Notes: generated from the sequence alone by a model not told the origin. Counted from the stretch's first letter, positions 1-8,603 are shown. The stretch: DNA of 64,000 nt from Brevibacterium yomogidense (GCF_900163715.1 NZ_FWFF01000001.1:248001-312000), one strand, 5' to 3'. A program made the numbers and translations.

Positions 1-83
1 ACGCGCGACAGATCGACGACCGTCACTCCGTCCAAGGGGCGCGCCGCACCCTCGACCCCGTTCGGGTGGTCGGCCCCGCTCAT
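1..83 (-). CDS. CaiB/BaiF CoA-transferase, N-terminal fragment
   Basis: Only the first 27 codons lie in the window; the gene continues past base 1. The ATG at 83-81 overlaps the stop codon of the acyl-CoA dehydrogenase upstream of it (ATGA), so the two are translationally coupled. The translated start ends in PLDGVTVVDLSR, which matches the opening beta-strand of family III (CaiB/BaiF) CoA-transferases, normally followed by a VLAGP motif beyond the edge. These enzymes move CoA between carboxylic acids. With two acyl-CoA dehydrogenases in the same operon it probably activates the acid that they oxidise. The substrate cannot be read from the fragment. Confidence 0.72.
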   Translation of the reverse strand, partial: MSGADHPNGVEGAARPLDGVTVVDLSR

Positions 84-1162
84 GCCGTCACCAGCTCCCA
101 CAGGTCCGCGTCACCGTCGAGGACCAGCTCCTCGATCCGCGTCTCCCATTCCGCCGTGGAGCCGAACTCGCGGCGCCACCCCATGACGGGGCGCGTGCGC
201 CGCTGCAGAGAGTGCTCGAGCGTCGTGCCGATCGCCCCGTGGATCTGGTGGGCGTTGCGCACGATCGTCTCCGCCGCTCCCCCGGCGCACGCCTTCGCGG
301 CGGCGATGAAGAAGCGTGAGCGGGCGTCCTGCATGCCGTGCTCCGCGACGGTCAGCACCGCACGGTCCACGATGGTCCGCGTGAGTGCCGCCTCGCTCGC
401 GACGTCCGTGACCAGCTGCTGCACGGCCTGGAACTTCCCGATCGGTCGGCCGAACTGCACGCGGGTCGTCACGTGCTCCACGCACAGCTGGGAGATCGCC
501 TCGCCGGCTCCCGCCATCTGCACCGCGCGGCCCAGCGCCCCGCGGTACCGGAACTCGTCGGCGACCTCCGCGGAGACCTCGACCGCGCCGGCGACTCCCG
601 TCGGCAGCACGACGACGGCCTGCGGCTCGCCGCTCACGGAGGTGCGCTCGTCGAACACGAGGTCGCTCGCCGCGATCTCGTAGACCTGCGGACGCTCGCC
701 GCTCGAGTCGAGCACCACGACCGAGGCCGCAGCCGGCAGCCACGGCACCGTCACCGGACGGCCGGTCGCCACTGCCTCGGCGGCGGTGGAGATGGCCGGA
801 GTGCTCCCGGCGGCATCGGCCGGCGAACCGGTCGGGGCCTCGGCAGAAGCGGGCGGCCCAGCCGCATCGCGCAGCCAGCCGGCCAGCAGATCGTGCTCGA
901 GCAGGGGCAGCGGCACGCCCGCGGAGGCGGCCTCGCCGAGCACGGCGGCGGCCTCGAGCCAGCCGGCATCGCTGCCGCCGGAGTCCTCGGAGCCGGTGAG
1001 GCGGGCGAGCCCGGTCTCCTCGAGCGTCGCCCACACCTGGGCGTCGAGGGGGCGGGCGACGGTGTCCGCGAGTCGGTCCGCCGCGTCCGTGAAGATGTCG
1101 GCGGCGACTGTGCGGAGTTCGGCTGCGACCTCGGCCGCGTCGGTGATCTGTTCGTTCGTCAT
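80..1162 (-). CDS. acyl-CoA dehydrogenase family protein (small, divergent subunit)
   Basis: 360 aa from the ATG at 1162, preceded by GAGAGGAACACACG; a GTG at 1180 lies too close to the upstream stop and has no better site. The C-terminal half keeps the acyl-CoA dehydrogenase fold (RVQFGRPIGKFQAVQ, HQIHGAIGTTLEHSLQRRTR), while the N-terminal half is short and carries an Ala/Pro-rich stretch at about residues 115-135. Short divergent members such as this often pair with a full-length partner as heterotetramers (FadE26/FadE27 type). The gene lies 14 bp behind a full-length paralogue and overlaps the CoA-transferase, so I infer one operon for oxidation of a branched or cyclic acyl-CoA. Confidence 0.85.
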   Translation of the reverse strand: MTNEQITDAAEVAAELRTVAADIFTDAADRLADTVARPLDAQVWATLEETGLARLTGSEDSGGSDAGWLEAAAVLGEAASAGVPLPLLEHDLLAGWLRDAAGPPASAEAPTGSPADAAGSTPAISTAAEAVATGRPVTVPWLPAAASVVVLDSSGERPQVYEIAASDLVFDERTSVSGEPQAVVVLPTGVAGAVEVSAEVADEFRYRGALGRAVQMAGAGEAISQLCVEHVTTRVQFGRPIGKFQAVQQLVTDVASEAALTRTIVDRAVLTVAEHGMQDARSRFFIAAAKACAGGAAETIVRNAHQIHGAIGTTLEHSLQRRTRPVMGWRREFGSTAEWETRIEELVLDGDADLWELVTA

Positions 1163-1176
1163 CGTGTGTTCCTCTC

Positions 1177-2478
1177 TCACCGCAGGCCCAGGCTGCGCGC
1201 GACCACGCCGCGGAGCACTTCGTTCGTCCCGCCGCGCAGGGTGAAGCCGGGACGCTGCGCGATCGCGGCGTCGACCAGGTCCTGCAGGCGGGGGTTGTCT
1301 GCGGCGACGTCGCCGACCAGCCGATCGACGGTCTCCGCGATGTCGCCTTCCTCAGTGGTGCCGAGCACCTTGACCAGCGCGGCGGCGGTGTCCGCGTTCT
1401 CGCCGGCCTGCAGGCTGGAGGCGACCGACAGCGACATGTGGTGCAGCGCGGTCACGCGCGCGACGTGGCGGCCCAGCGCTCCGCCTGTGGCGGGGAGGGC
1501 GGACGGCGCGGCCGAGGCGGTGGTCGCGGTCGAGGCGGTGGTCGCGGTCGAGGACAGCGAGCCGACCGTGGCCGCCCGGGCCGGCAGCGACGAGCCGCTG
1601 TCTGCGGGGCCTTGGCCTGCGGGAGCGTTCTCGAGGGGGGCCTGCGTACGCGCTGCGCGCAGGTGGTCGAAAGCCTCCTCGAGCAGGGCGAAGGTCGACA
1701 GGAAGCGCTCCGGGCCGCTGCGCTCGAAGGCGAGTTCGGATGTGACCTGGTGCCACCCCTCCCCCGGCTCGCCGAGCACGCGGTCGTCCGGGATGAAGAC
1801 GTCGTCGAGGGTGACCTCGTTGAAGTGGTGGCCGCCGTTCATCGAGACGATCGGGTCGATGCTCACGCCGTCGGCGCGCAGATCGACGATGAACTGCGAG
1901 AGCCCCGCGTGGCGGTGGGCGGGGTCGAGCGGCTCCGTGCGGACGAGCGCGAAGAAGCCGTCCGCCACATGACCGCCGGACGTCCACGTCTTGCGGCCGG
2001 TGATGCGCCAGCCGCCCTCGACGCGGCGTCCCTTCGTCTGGACGCTCGCGAGGTCGGAGCCGGATTCGGGTTCGGACATGCCGATGCCGAAGCACAGGTC
2101 CCCGGAGGCGATCTTGGGCAGGAAGGCCTGCTTCTGCTCCTCCGTGCCGAACCGCAGCAGCGACGGGGCGATCTGGCGGTCCGCCACCCACTGCGCGGCG
2201 ACGGGGGCACCCATGGCCAGCAGCTCCTCCGTCACCGCGAAGCGCTCGAGGAACGTCCGCCCGTGTCCGCCGTACTCCGTGGGGATCGTCATGCCGACCC
2301 AGCCGCGGGCGGCGAGCTTCTTCGTGAAGTCGTTGTCCCAGCGGGTCAGCCACGTGTCGACCCACGGGGTGAAGGTGCCGGCTGCGGCCTCCCGGCGGAG
2401 GAAGCTGCGGACCTCCAGTCTCAGTGCGCGGGTCTGCTCGTCCTCTGTGACGAGCTGCGGGACGAGTTGTCCGCCCAT
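1177..2478 (-). CDS. acyl-CoA dehydrogenase family protein (full length)
   Basis: 433 aa, ATG at 2478 with GAGGTG upstream. FAD-dependent alpha,beta-dehydrogenation of an acyl-CoA is the family reaction. Visible family signatures are GIGMSEPESGSDLAS (about residues 151-165), the flavin/substrate region KTWTSGGHVADGFFALVRT, and the C-terminal GGTNEVLRGVVARSLGLR. At about residues 295-325 there is an inserted low-complexity segment rich in Ala/Ser/Thr, encoded partly by an 18-bp tandem repeat. It is first in a probable three-gene operon with the smaller dehydrogenase and the CoA-transferase, and divergent from an IclR regulator that may control it. Confidence 0.9.
   Translation of the reverse strand: MGGQLVPQLVTEDEQTRALRLEVRSFLRREAAAGTFTPWVDTWLTRWDNDFTKKLAARGWVGMTIPTEYGGHGRTFLERFAVTEELLAMGAPVAAQWVADRQIAPSLLRFGTEEQKQAFLPKIASGDLCFGIGMSEPESGSDLASVQTKGRRVEGGWRITGRKTWTSGGHVADGFFALVRTEPLDPAHRHAGLSQFIVDLRADGVSIDPIVSMNGGHHFNEVTLDDVFIPDDRVLGEPGEGWHQVTSELAFERSGPERFLSTFALLEEAFDHLRAARTQAPLENAPAGQGPADSGSSLPARAATVGSLSSTATTASTATTASAAPSALPATGGALGRHVARVTALHHMSLSVASSLQAGENADTAAALVKVLGTTEEGDIAETVDRLVGDVAADNPRLQDLVDAAIAQRPGFTLRGGTNEVLRGVVARSLGLR
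1514..1549. repeat. 18-bp tandem repeat inside acyl-CoA dehydrogenase gene
   Basis: Two perfect consecutive copies of gaggcggtggtcgcggtc, with part of a third beginning at 1550. The unit is six codons long, so copy-number change would keep frame; read on the minus strand it encodes alternating Thr/Ala/Ser. It sits in the low-complexity insertion of the 1177-2478 gene. Confidence 0.85.
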
Positions 2479-2637
2479 CCGGGTGTCACCTCAATCGTCG
2501 TCGGAGCCGCGGGACTGTCTGTGCACCGCGACTGACCTCACACATTAATACGTGATCCTGTACTCGTCTACTTAATTGCGGTGGACGATGGGACGAATCT
2601 ACACTGTGGCGAAGACCGCTGACCCTCTGGAGACCCC

Positions 2638-3390
2638 GTGCACACTCCCCCCTCGCCCGACGGGGCGAAGCCGCGACCGCGCCACCGGATGATCGACCGG
2701 GTCGCGGAGATCCTCGACCTCGTGGCCAGGCGCCCTCATGGGGCGAGCCTCACGGAGCTGGCGCGGATCCTCGAAGCACCGCTGAGCTCTGTCCAGGGCC
2801 TGTCGAACGGCCTGGTCGCCACCGGGTACCTGGAGGAGCGCGACAGGCTCTACACGCTGGGGCCGGCCCCGCACTTCCTCACCCGGCTCGCGGGGACCCC
2901 GGATTCGGATGTCGTCACGCACGAGGATCTGGCGGAGATCTACGAGCAGACGGGCATGACGACCGTGCTGGGGATCATCGTGGGATCCGACCTCTACTAC
3001 GTCGACCACGCCTCGACCAGCCCGACGTACGGCTATCTGGCGGAGAACTACGTGAAGCGGTCGCTGCTGCGCTGTTCGAGCGGCTGGGTGCTGCTCGCGG
3101 GCATGGAGCGGCGCGACCTGTGGGCGCGGCTGGGGGCGGCCAGGGAGCAGGATCAGCCGCTGGTGGAGCGCTTCCTCCAGGAGCTGCCGGCCATCGAACG
3201 CGACGGGTTCGTGGTGACACCGGATGTATCAGAGGTGGAGATCGAGGGGATCGCGACTGCGGTGCAGGTCGACGGCCGCACGGTCGCAGCGGTCGCCTGC
3301 ATCGGCGACCACGCCGAGGTGCGGGACCGCGCGGACGTCATCGTCGACTTCCTGCGGGGCAAGCGGGAGCGGTGGGGCGCGGGGCGCTGA
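2638..3390 (+). CDS. IclR-family transcriptional regulator
   Basis: 250 aa, GTG start at 2638 with CTGGAGACCCC just upstream. Residues about 18-75 form the winged helix-turn-helix (DRVAEILDLVARRP, SLTELARILEAPLSSVQGL), and the rest is the IclR effector-binding domain (YYVDHASTSPTYGYL, VEIEGIATAVQVDGRTVAAVACIGD). It is divergent from the acyl-CoA dehydrogenase operon with 159 bp between the starts, so it is the obvious candidate regulator, with an acyl-CoA or free acid as possible effector. The shared intergenic region has an AT-rich stretch near 2545-2578 that could hold promoters and an operator; no clear palindrome was seen. Confidence 0.85.
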   Translation: MHTPPSPDGAKPRPRHRMIDRVAEILDLVARRPHGASLTELARILEAPLSSVQGLSNGLVATGYLEERDRLYTLGPAPHFLTRLAGTPDSDVVTHEDLAEIYEQTGMTTVLGIIVGSDLYYVDHASTSPTYGYLAENYVKRSLLRCSSGWVLLAGMERRDLWARLGAAREQDQPLVERFLQELPAIERDGFVVTPDVSEVEIEGIATAVQVDGRTVAAVACIGDHAEVRDRADVIVDFLRGKRERWGAGR

Positions 3391-3467
3391 GGCGGGTGCG
3401 CTGAGGCGACGGGCCTGACTGACTGAGCCGAGGCCTCGGCGACGGGATCCCGGCTGGGGCGGAAGCG

Positions 3468-4106
3468 TCAGCGGCGGGAGAAGACCGCGACGAGGAAGTC
3501 GTCCGCCGCCGGCTTCAGATCCCACGTGCCCAATCGCAGGTCGAGGGTGAGCCCGGCCGCATCAGCATCCGCGAAGAACTCATCGAACGAGTACCCGCGA
3601 CCCGCGCCGAACCCGCAGACGAAGCGGCTGTCCGGGTCCATGTGATCGGCGATGCGCTCGAGCACCAGGCGGCGCTCGTCCGACGCGACGAACGTCATGA
3701 CGTTGCCCGCCATGACGACCAGGTCGAATCGGATGCGGTCGCCGTACGGCTGGCGCAGGTCCATCTGCCCCAGATCGACGGCCTGCCAGTCGGCGTCCGG
3801 ATGATCCTCCTGCGCGACCTCGATGAGGTAGGGGTCCAGGTCGACTCCGACGACGGTGTGTCCACGCTGTGCGAGCCAGCCTCCCACCCGGCCGGTGCCG
3901 CAGCCCGCGTCGAGGATCCGTGCACCCCGTTCCGCCATCGCGTCGATGAGGCGGGCCTCGCCGTAGACGTCCTGGCCGGACGCCTCGATGCGCCGCCACC
4001 GGTCCGCGTAGTTCTTCGAGTGCTCCGGATTGCGTTCGAGCGCTTCGGTCCACAGGTTCCCGCGGCGCTCAGGCTGCGCGGCACCTCCGATGGTCAGTCC
4101 CGCCAC
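3468..4106 (-). CDS. class I SAM-dependent methyltransferase
   Basis: 212 aa from GTG 4106. Motif I of the Rossmann-like SAM fold is clear (ILDAGCGTGRVGGWLAQRG, about residues 68-86), followed by VVGVDLDPYLIEVAQ and an FDLVVMAGNVMTF post-I region. It starts 3 bp after the stop of the small membrane protein gene and is probably cotranscribed with it. The N-terminal NPEHSKNYADRWRRI is typical of small uncharacterised actinobacterial methyltransferases. The substrate is unknown. The start is uncertain because no strong ribosome site is visible. Confidence 0.82.
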   Translation of the reverse strand: MAGLTIGGAAQPERRGNLWTEALERNPEHSKNYADRWRRIEASGQDVYGEARLIDAMAERGARILDAGCGTGRVGGWLAQRGHTVVGVDLDPYLIEVAQEDHPDADWQAVDLGQMDLRQPYGDRIRFDLVVMAGNVMTFVASDERRLVLERIADHMDPDSRFVCGFGAGRGYSFDEFFADADAAGLTLDLRLGTWDLKPAADDFLVAVFSRR

Positions 4107-4109
4107 GCG

Positions 4110-4436
4110 TCAGTCCCGATCGACCAGCAGGTACGAGGCACCCGCAGCGACAGCCGTGACCGACAGGACCGCCGGCCAGGGGCCGATCTTCTTGGCAAGC
4201 GGATGGGAGAGCCCGAAGCCCAGGACGTATGCGGCGGACAGCCCGACGGTCGTCCCCGCACCCCGCTTCTGCAGCCACGTGCGTCCCGCGTACGCCCCCG
4301 CGGCGGCCAGCACGGCGCCGCCCAGAGGACGGATCATCGTCTCCCGTGCCGTGAGGTAGCCGCCCAGCAGACCCAGTGCGACGACGGGTGCGGTCGAGAC
4401 CTCGTGCGCGTCCTTGAAGATCGGTTCATTGCTCAT
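4110..4436 (-). CDS. small membrane protein, unknown function
   Basis: 108 aa from the ATG at 4436 (an in-frame ATG at 4466 would add ten residues). Three or four hydrophobic stretches are visible: APVVALGLLGGYL, LGGAVLAAAGAYAG, TTVGLSAAYVLGFGL and PAVLSVTAVAAGASYLL, so it is an integral membrane protein with short loops and a charged N-terminus. I do not recognise the family. It is immediately upstream of, and almost touching, the methyltransferase gene. Confidence 0.68.
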   Translation of the reverse strand: MSNEPIFKDAHEVSTAPVVALGLLGGYLTARETMIRPLGGAVLAAAGAYAGRTWLQKRGAGTTVGLSAAYVLGFGLSHPLAKKIGPWPAVLSVTAVAAGASYLLVDRD

Positions 4437-4615
4437 GTCTCGGAGTCTACGCACGGGGTCTGACACACGCGCATGGCCGTCCTGTTACACGGCGGATCCG
4501 TCTAAGCAACGCGGACGTGTCAGACTTGTCACGACCCCACCTCGGGCGGGCCGCGCAGCATGCCGCGCGCACATCCGCGCAGCGGACCGCCCCCGCAGTC
4601 GAAGAGGAAGACCCC

Positions 4616-6022
4616 ATGTCTCAACCGCCCTACGGAACCTCCGGTTCCGGTTCCGCCGACAACGGCGAGCCCCAGTACAACCCGAACACGGGACTGCCCC
4701 TGTCGTCCTACGGATCCCAGGACGACTACCGCGGCGACCAGAGCCAGTTCGCCGGACAGTACGGCGGCGGGCAGGACGGCGGCGGGCAGTACGCTTCGCA
4801 GCCCGGTCACTACGGCGAGGACGCCGGACAGTACGGCGGCGCTGCACCCTACGGCGCTCAGCCCGACCAGTACGGCGGACACTACGGCTCCCCTCCCGGC
4901 CAGTACGGCGCGGCTCCCGACCAGTTCTCGACCGCACAGTACGGATCCGAGCAGTACGGGGCCGGACAGTACGGGTCGGAACAGTCGGCTTTCGGCGGCT
5001 ACGGCGCAGGCCCGGCACAGGGCGAATCGGACAAGTCCTTCGTCGTCACGTGGCTGCTCGGCTGGCTGCTGGGCACCCTCGGCGCGGATCGCTTCTACCT
5101 GGGCAAGATCGGCACTGCGATCGCCAAGCTCCTCACCGCGGGCGGTCTGGGAATCTGGGCACTCGTCGACCTCATCATGCACCTCGTCGGTGCGACGAGG
5201 GACAAAGAGGGACGCAGGCTCGCGGGCTACGACCGCCACAAGAAGAAGGCCTGGATCATCACGATCGGCGTGTGGCTGATCGGCATCGTGCTCAACATCA
5301 TCCTCGTGATCGTCCTGACCATGACCGGCGCACTCTCCTTCACCGGCGGGACGACGCCCGGTTCGGATGACACGACGACGTCGGACTCCTCCGATGACAA
5401 CGCGCAGGACGATCAGGCCGGAGGCGACGACGCCGGCGACGCACCGGACGACCAGCAGGCAGCCGGGGGCGCTGCCGCCGACTGGGCCGATTCCACCTAC
5501 GGCACGTTCGAGCCCACCACGACGAGCGGCTCCGGCGAGGACGTCGTGGCGCTGCCGGAGGACGTCACCGCTGCCTACGTGACGGTCGAGGACGTGAGCG
5601 GCGACGGCGTGCGCACGTACGGCGTCGACGATGCGGGCGAGATGACGGGCTCACAGCTCGTGGCGCTGACGGACGGCGGCTCCGGATCCAACGTCATCGG
5701 GGTCGACGACTACGGCGACGCGACCGGCATCGAGGTCAGCGCGACAGGCGATTGGACCATCACCCTGGCCCCCATCTCCAGCGCGCCGGCGATGCCGGAG
5801 AGCGGCACGGGTCCCGGAGCCTTCCTCTACGAGGGACCGGGCGGCGAGGCGACGCTCAGCCACGACGGCGAGTCCAACTTCATCGGCCTCCAGTACACCG
5901 ACAGCTCGACCAATCTCATCGTGAATGAGATCGGCGTCTGGGACGGCGCGGGCACCGTGGAGCCCGGCCCGTCGCTCGTGACCGTCTCCGCAGACGGCTC
6001 GTGGGAGTTCGTCGTCGGCTGA
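4616..6022 (+). CDS. TM2-domain protein with Tyr/Gly/Gln-rich N-terminus
   Basis: 468 aa from the ATG at 4616, preceded by AGAGGAAGACCCC. Residues 1-135 are a disordered Gln-Tyr-Gly-rich region with many QYGG/YGA repeats. Residues about 140-220 form a TM2 domain (KSFVVTWLLGWLLGTLGADR, FYLGKIGTAIAKLL) plus a further membrane helix (IGVWLIGIVLNIILVIVL). A long acidic linker then leads to an extracytoplasmic C-terminal domain (about 310-468) with repeated DYGDATGIEVSATGDWTITL-like strands. TM2 proteins have no general assigned function. The topology suggests a surface-exposed C-terminus. The gene is monocistronic, ending in a strong hairpin. Confidence 0.85.
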   Translation: MSQPPYGTSGSGSADNGEPQYNPNTGLPLSSYGSQDDYRGDQSQFAGQYGGGQDGGGQYASQPGHYGEDAGQYGGAAPYGAQPDQYGGHYGSPPGQYGAAPDQFSTAQYGSEQYGAGQYGSEQSAFGGYGAGPAQGESDKSFVVTWLLGWLLGTLGADRFYLGKIGTAIAKLLTAGGLGIWALVDLIMHLVGATRDKEGRRLAGYDRHKKKAWIITIGVWLIGIVLNIILVIVLTMTGALSFTGGTTPGSDDTTTSDSSDDNAQDDQAGGDDAGDAPDDQQAAGGAAADWADSTYGTFEPTTTSGSGEDVVALPEDVTAAYVTVEDVSGDGVRTYGVDDAGEMTGSQLVALTDGGSGSNVIGVDDYGDATGIEVSATGDWTITLAPISSAPAMPESGTGPGAFLYEGPGGEATLSHDGESNFIGLQYTDSSTNLIVNEIGVWDGAGTVEPGPSLVTVSADGSWEFVVG

Positions 6023-6045
6023 CGCACGTCCTGCTCGACACCCGC

Positions 6046-6087
6046 CAGACGGCGGTCCGCCCGGTTCACGGTGCGGACCGCCGTCTG
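6046..6087 (+). terminator. hairpin terminator after TM2 gene
   Basis: A perfect 15-bp stem (CAGACGGCGGTCCGC pairing with 6073-6087) with a 12-nt loop, 24 bp after the TM2 gene stop. There is no long T-run, as usual in high-GC actinobacteria. Confidence 0.75.
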
Positions 6088-6219
6088 TCATATGGGCTCC
6101 CCCACCGTCATCGGTGCGTCCTCCGTACGATGGTGGCGATCACACTCCGCCCGGAACGGGCCGGAGGCGCGCGGGGCCCAGGCACTGCGCTCGACACCCC
6201 AGGCACGGAGGAACCGAGT

Positions 6220-6765
6220 ATGACCACGCACTACGGATGGAACGGCCGCTACTTCGAGGACTTCGTCGTGGGCGACCGCTTCGAGCACCCGCTGGGCCGC
6301 ACTGTGACCACCACGGACAACTCCTGGTTCACACTGCTGACCCAGAACACCGCACCGCTGCACTTCGACCACGAGTACGCCGCGAACACGGAGTTCGGCC
6401 AGCCGCTCGTGAACTCCACGTTCACGCTGGCGCTGGTGACCGGCCAGACCGTCACGGACATCTCGCAGAACGTGTTCGCGAACCTCGCGTGGGAGAACAT
6501 CAGCCTCCCGAAGCCCGTGTTCGAGGGCGACACGATCCGCTCCCGCTCCGAGGTCCTGGGCGTCCGCGAGTCGAAGTCGCGCCCCACGATGGGCATGGTG
6601 ACCGTCCGCACGGAGGGCTACAACCAGCGCGATGAGGTCGTCTGCTCCTTCGAGCGCACGGCGATGGTCTACAAGACGGGCCACGGCCCCAACGCGGAGC
6701 GCATCGCGAAGCTCGAGGAGAAGTACGCGGCGAAGGACGCCGAGGCCGCCGGCACCGAGGGCTGA
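6220..6765 (+). CDS. MaoC-family (R)-enoyl-CoA hydratase-like protein
   Basis: 181 aa from the ATG at 6220 with GGAGGAACCGAGT in front. Hot-dog-fold MaoC proteins hydrate enoyl-CoA type thioesters. The hydratase-2 type motif is visible at about residues 44-60 (NTAPLHFDHEYAANTEFG), as are FEDFVVGDRFEHPLGRTVT at the N-terminus and the conserved GDTIRSRSEVLGVRESKSRP in the second half. It resembles mesaconyl-CoA hydratase-type actinobacterial proteins, but the substrate is not determined. It stands alone between two hairpins. Confidence 0.85.
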   Translation: MTTHYGWNGRYFEDFVVGDRFEHPLGRTVTTTDNSWFTLLTQNTAPLHFDHEYAANTEFGQPLVNSTFTLALVTGQTVTDISQNVFANLAWENISLPKPVFEGDTIRSRSEVLGVRESKSRPTMGMVTVRTEGYNQRDEVVCSFERTAMVYKTGHGPNAERIAKLEEKYAAKDAEAAGTEG

Positions 6766-6787
6766 CACCGCCGACTCCGCCGCACAC

Positions 6788-6847
6788 GACCCGGGCGTCT
6801 GCTCCAGGATCAGGAACCCACCTGATCCTGGAGCAGACGCCCGGGTC
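6788..6847 (+). terminator. 27-bp perfect palindromic hairpin after MaoC gene
   Basis: The arms 6788-6814 and 6821-6847 are exact reverse complements (27 bp) around a 6-nt loop AACCCA, followed by TTTCCC. It lies 22 bp after the MaoC stop and probably terminates transcription, although the stem is much longer than needed. Confidence 0.8.
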
Positions 6848-7019
6848 TTTCCCTGTGCGCATAGCCACATCCCGCCCACCCGTCCACTGAAACCAGGGGA
6901 TTGTTCGCTGTCTCACAGATGACGCTAAAGTTGTCCGGACTCACAGCCGTCGGCAGCCATCGCAGTGCGGTGGAGCGGCCGATCGGACAGAAGAATTCCG
7001 CAAGGAAGAGGAACCCCCT

Positions 7020-8018
7020 ATGAAGACGTCATCAGGCGTCCGGCGCACCGTACTCGCCGTCTACGCGATCATCACTGCGGTGGTGGTCGTGGCGGCGATG
7101 ACGGTGTCCGTCAAGAAGGCGACGGCCGCGCCGGACATCACCGCGAACCTCACGCTCATCGCCCCGGCAGGACCCGGCGGAGGCTGGGACGGGTTCGTCC
7201 GCGAGCAGCAGCAGGCGATGCGCTCAGCCGGTCTGGTCGGCAATGCGCAGGTCGTCAACATCCCCGGTGCCGGTGGGACGATCGGCCTGGGCCGCTTCAC
7301 CACGATGGGCGACCGGTCGGACACGCTGCTCGCCACCGGCTCCGCGATGACCGGCGGCGTGCTCATCAACGACTCCCCCGTGGGCTACGACGATGTCCGC
7401 CCCATCGCGAAGATCGCAGAGGACTACGACGTCGTCATCGTGCCCGCGGACTCCCCCGTCGAATCGATCGACGACCTGCTCGCGGAATGGTCCGAGGATC
7501 CGAAGGGGCACCCCTGGACGGGCGGCTCCGCGGGATCCCTCGACCACCTCGTCGTCGCAGAGCTCGCACTCGCGGGCGGACTGGACGCCAGCGAGATCAC
7601 GTTCATCCCCAAGTCCGGCGGCGGCGAAGCCATCCAGGCGCTCCTCAACGGCACCGCGGACTACGCGGCGACCGGGTACAACGAGGTCTCCGACCAGATC
7701 GAGGCCGGCCGTGTCCGCGCAGTCGGCGTGACCGGACCGGAGCGGATCGAGGGGACGGACATCCCGACCATCATCGAGCAGGGGCACGACGTCGAGCTCT
7801 CGAACTGGCGCGGCATGCTCGCCACGAAGAACGTCCCCGAAGAGGAGTTCCAGCAGCAGCTCGACCTCCTCGCCCAGATGCGGGAGACCCCCGAATGGCA
7901 GGACGCGCTGGAGCGCAACGCCTGGGCCGATGCGTGGGAGACCGGCGACGATCTGGACCGGTTCCTCGACGAGGACCGTGAGAAGACGGAAATGCTGCTC
8001 GAGGAGCTGGGACTGTGA
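7020..8018 (+). CDS. tctC: tripartite tricarboxylate transporter, extracytoplasmic binding protein
   Basis: 332 aa, ATG at 7020 after AGGAAGAGGAAC. An N-terminal signal/anchor (VLAVYAIITAVVVVAAMTVS) is followed by the TctC/Bug-type binding fold: LIAPAGPGGGWDGFVREQQQ, the VNIPGAGGTIGLGRF ligand loop, and GGSAGSLDHLVVAELALAGG. Bug/TctC proteins capture citrate-like carboxylates or related acids outside the membrane and deliver them to the TctAB permease. It is the first gene of tctCBA, overlapping tctB by 4 bp (GTGA). Specificity cannot be predicted from sequence. Confidence 0.92.
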   Translation: MKTSSGVRRTVLAVYAIITAVVVVAAMTVSVKKATAAPDITANLTLIAPAGPGGGWDGFVREQQQAMRSAGLVGNAQVVNIPGAGGTIGLGRFTTMGDRSDTLLATGSAMTGGVLINDSPVGYDDVRPIAKIAEDYDVVIVPADSPVESIDDLLAEWSEDPKGHPWTGGSAGSLDHLVVAELALAGGLDASEITFIPKSGGGEAIQALLNGTADYAATGYNEVSDQIEAGRVRAVGVTGPERIEGTDIPTIIEQGHDVELSNWRGMLATKNVPEEEFQQQLDLLAQMRETPEWQDALERNAWADAWETGDDLDRFLDEDREKTEMLLEELGL

Positions 8019-8602
8019 ACGAGGAACTGCAGGAAGTCGCCCCGGGCCAGTCGATCGACCCGGAGGTCTACGGCACCGAACAGGTGAAGGAGCACGGCTG
8101 GTGGACCGGCCGTGCGGGACTCGCGATCCCGGCGCTCATGGTGGCCGTCGCGACGTACATGCTCATCAACCAGTTCACGATGGATGTCGCCCCCGATGCG
8201 GAGGGCCCCGGCCCACGGTTCTTCCCCGGCGTCCTCATCGCCGCGCTGTTCGTCATCGCGATCGCGCTGGCCGTGGACATCATCCGCAAGCCCCAGTCGC
8301 CGGAGATGGCGGTGATCACCGACCAGGACCAGGTGGGCACGGTCCACTCCTGGTACACCGATTGGCCGCGGCTCGCTTGGGCGGTGGGCGGCATGGTCGT
8401 CTTCATCGCGCTGCTGCTTCCTCTTGGCTGGATCCTCGCGGCCGCACTGCTCTTCTGGTGCATCGCCCGCTCGATGGGGTCGAAGCGCCCCGTCTTCGAC
8501 ATCACCCTGGCGCTGCTGTTCTCGAGCGCCATCTACCTGATCTTCGGAGTTGCGCTGTCAGTCGATCTGCCCAGCGGCTTCATCTTCGGGGGAGGACTCT
8601 GA
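8015..8602 (+). CDS. tctB: tripartite tricarboxylate transporter, small membrane subunit
   Basis: 195 aa, GTG start at 8015 overlapping the tctC stop. Four hydrophobic segments typical of TctB are visible: LAIPALMVAVATYMLI, FFPGVLIAALFVIAIALAV, LAWAVGGMVVFIALLLPL and ALLFSSAIYLIFGVALSV. The PDAEGPGPRFFPG motif is conserved in TctB. It forms the small integral membrane component with TctA. Confidence 0.9.
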   Translation: MNEELQEVAPGQSIDPEVYGTEQVKEHGWWTGRAGLAIPALMVAVATYMLINQFTMDVAPDAEGPGPRFFPGVLIAALFVIAIALAVDIIRKPQSPEMAVITDQDQVGTVHSWYTDWPRLAWAVGGMVVFIALLLPLGWILAAALLFWCIARSMGSKRPVFDITLALLFSSAIYLIFGVALSVDLPSGFIFGGGL

Positions 8603-8603
8603 C

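Noticed and set aside
338-1972. 544-codon plus-strand open frame opposite the acyl-CoA dehydrogenases
   Set aside because: Both dehydrogenases and their ribosome sites are on the minus strand; the shadow is Arg/Gly-rich.
2479-2637. IclR operator between the divergent acyl-CoA dehydrogenase and regulator genes
   Set aside because: ATTAA...TTAAT ends at 2545-2578 match over only five of nine bases, too weak to call.
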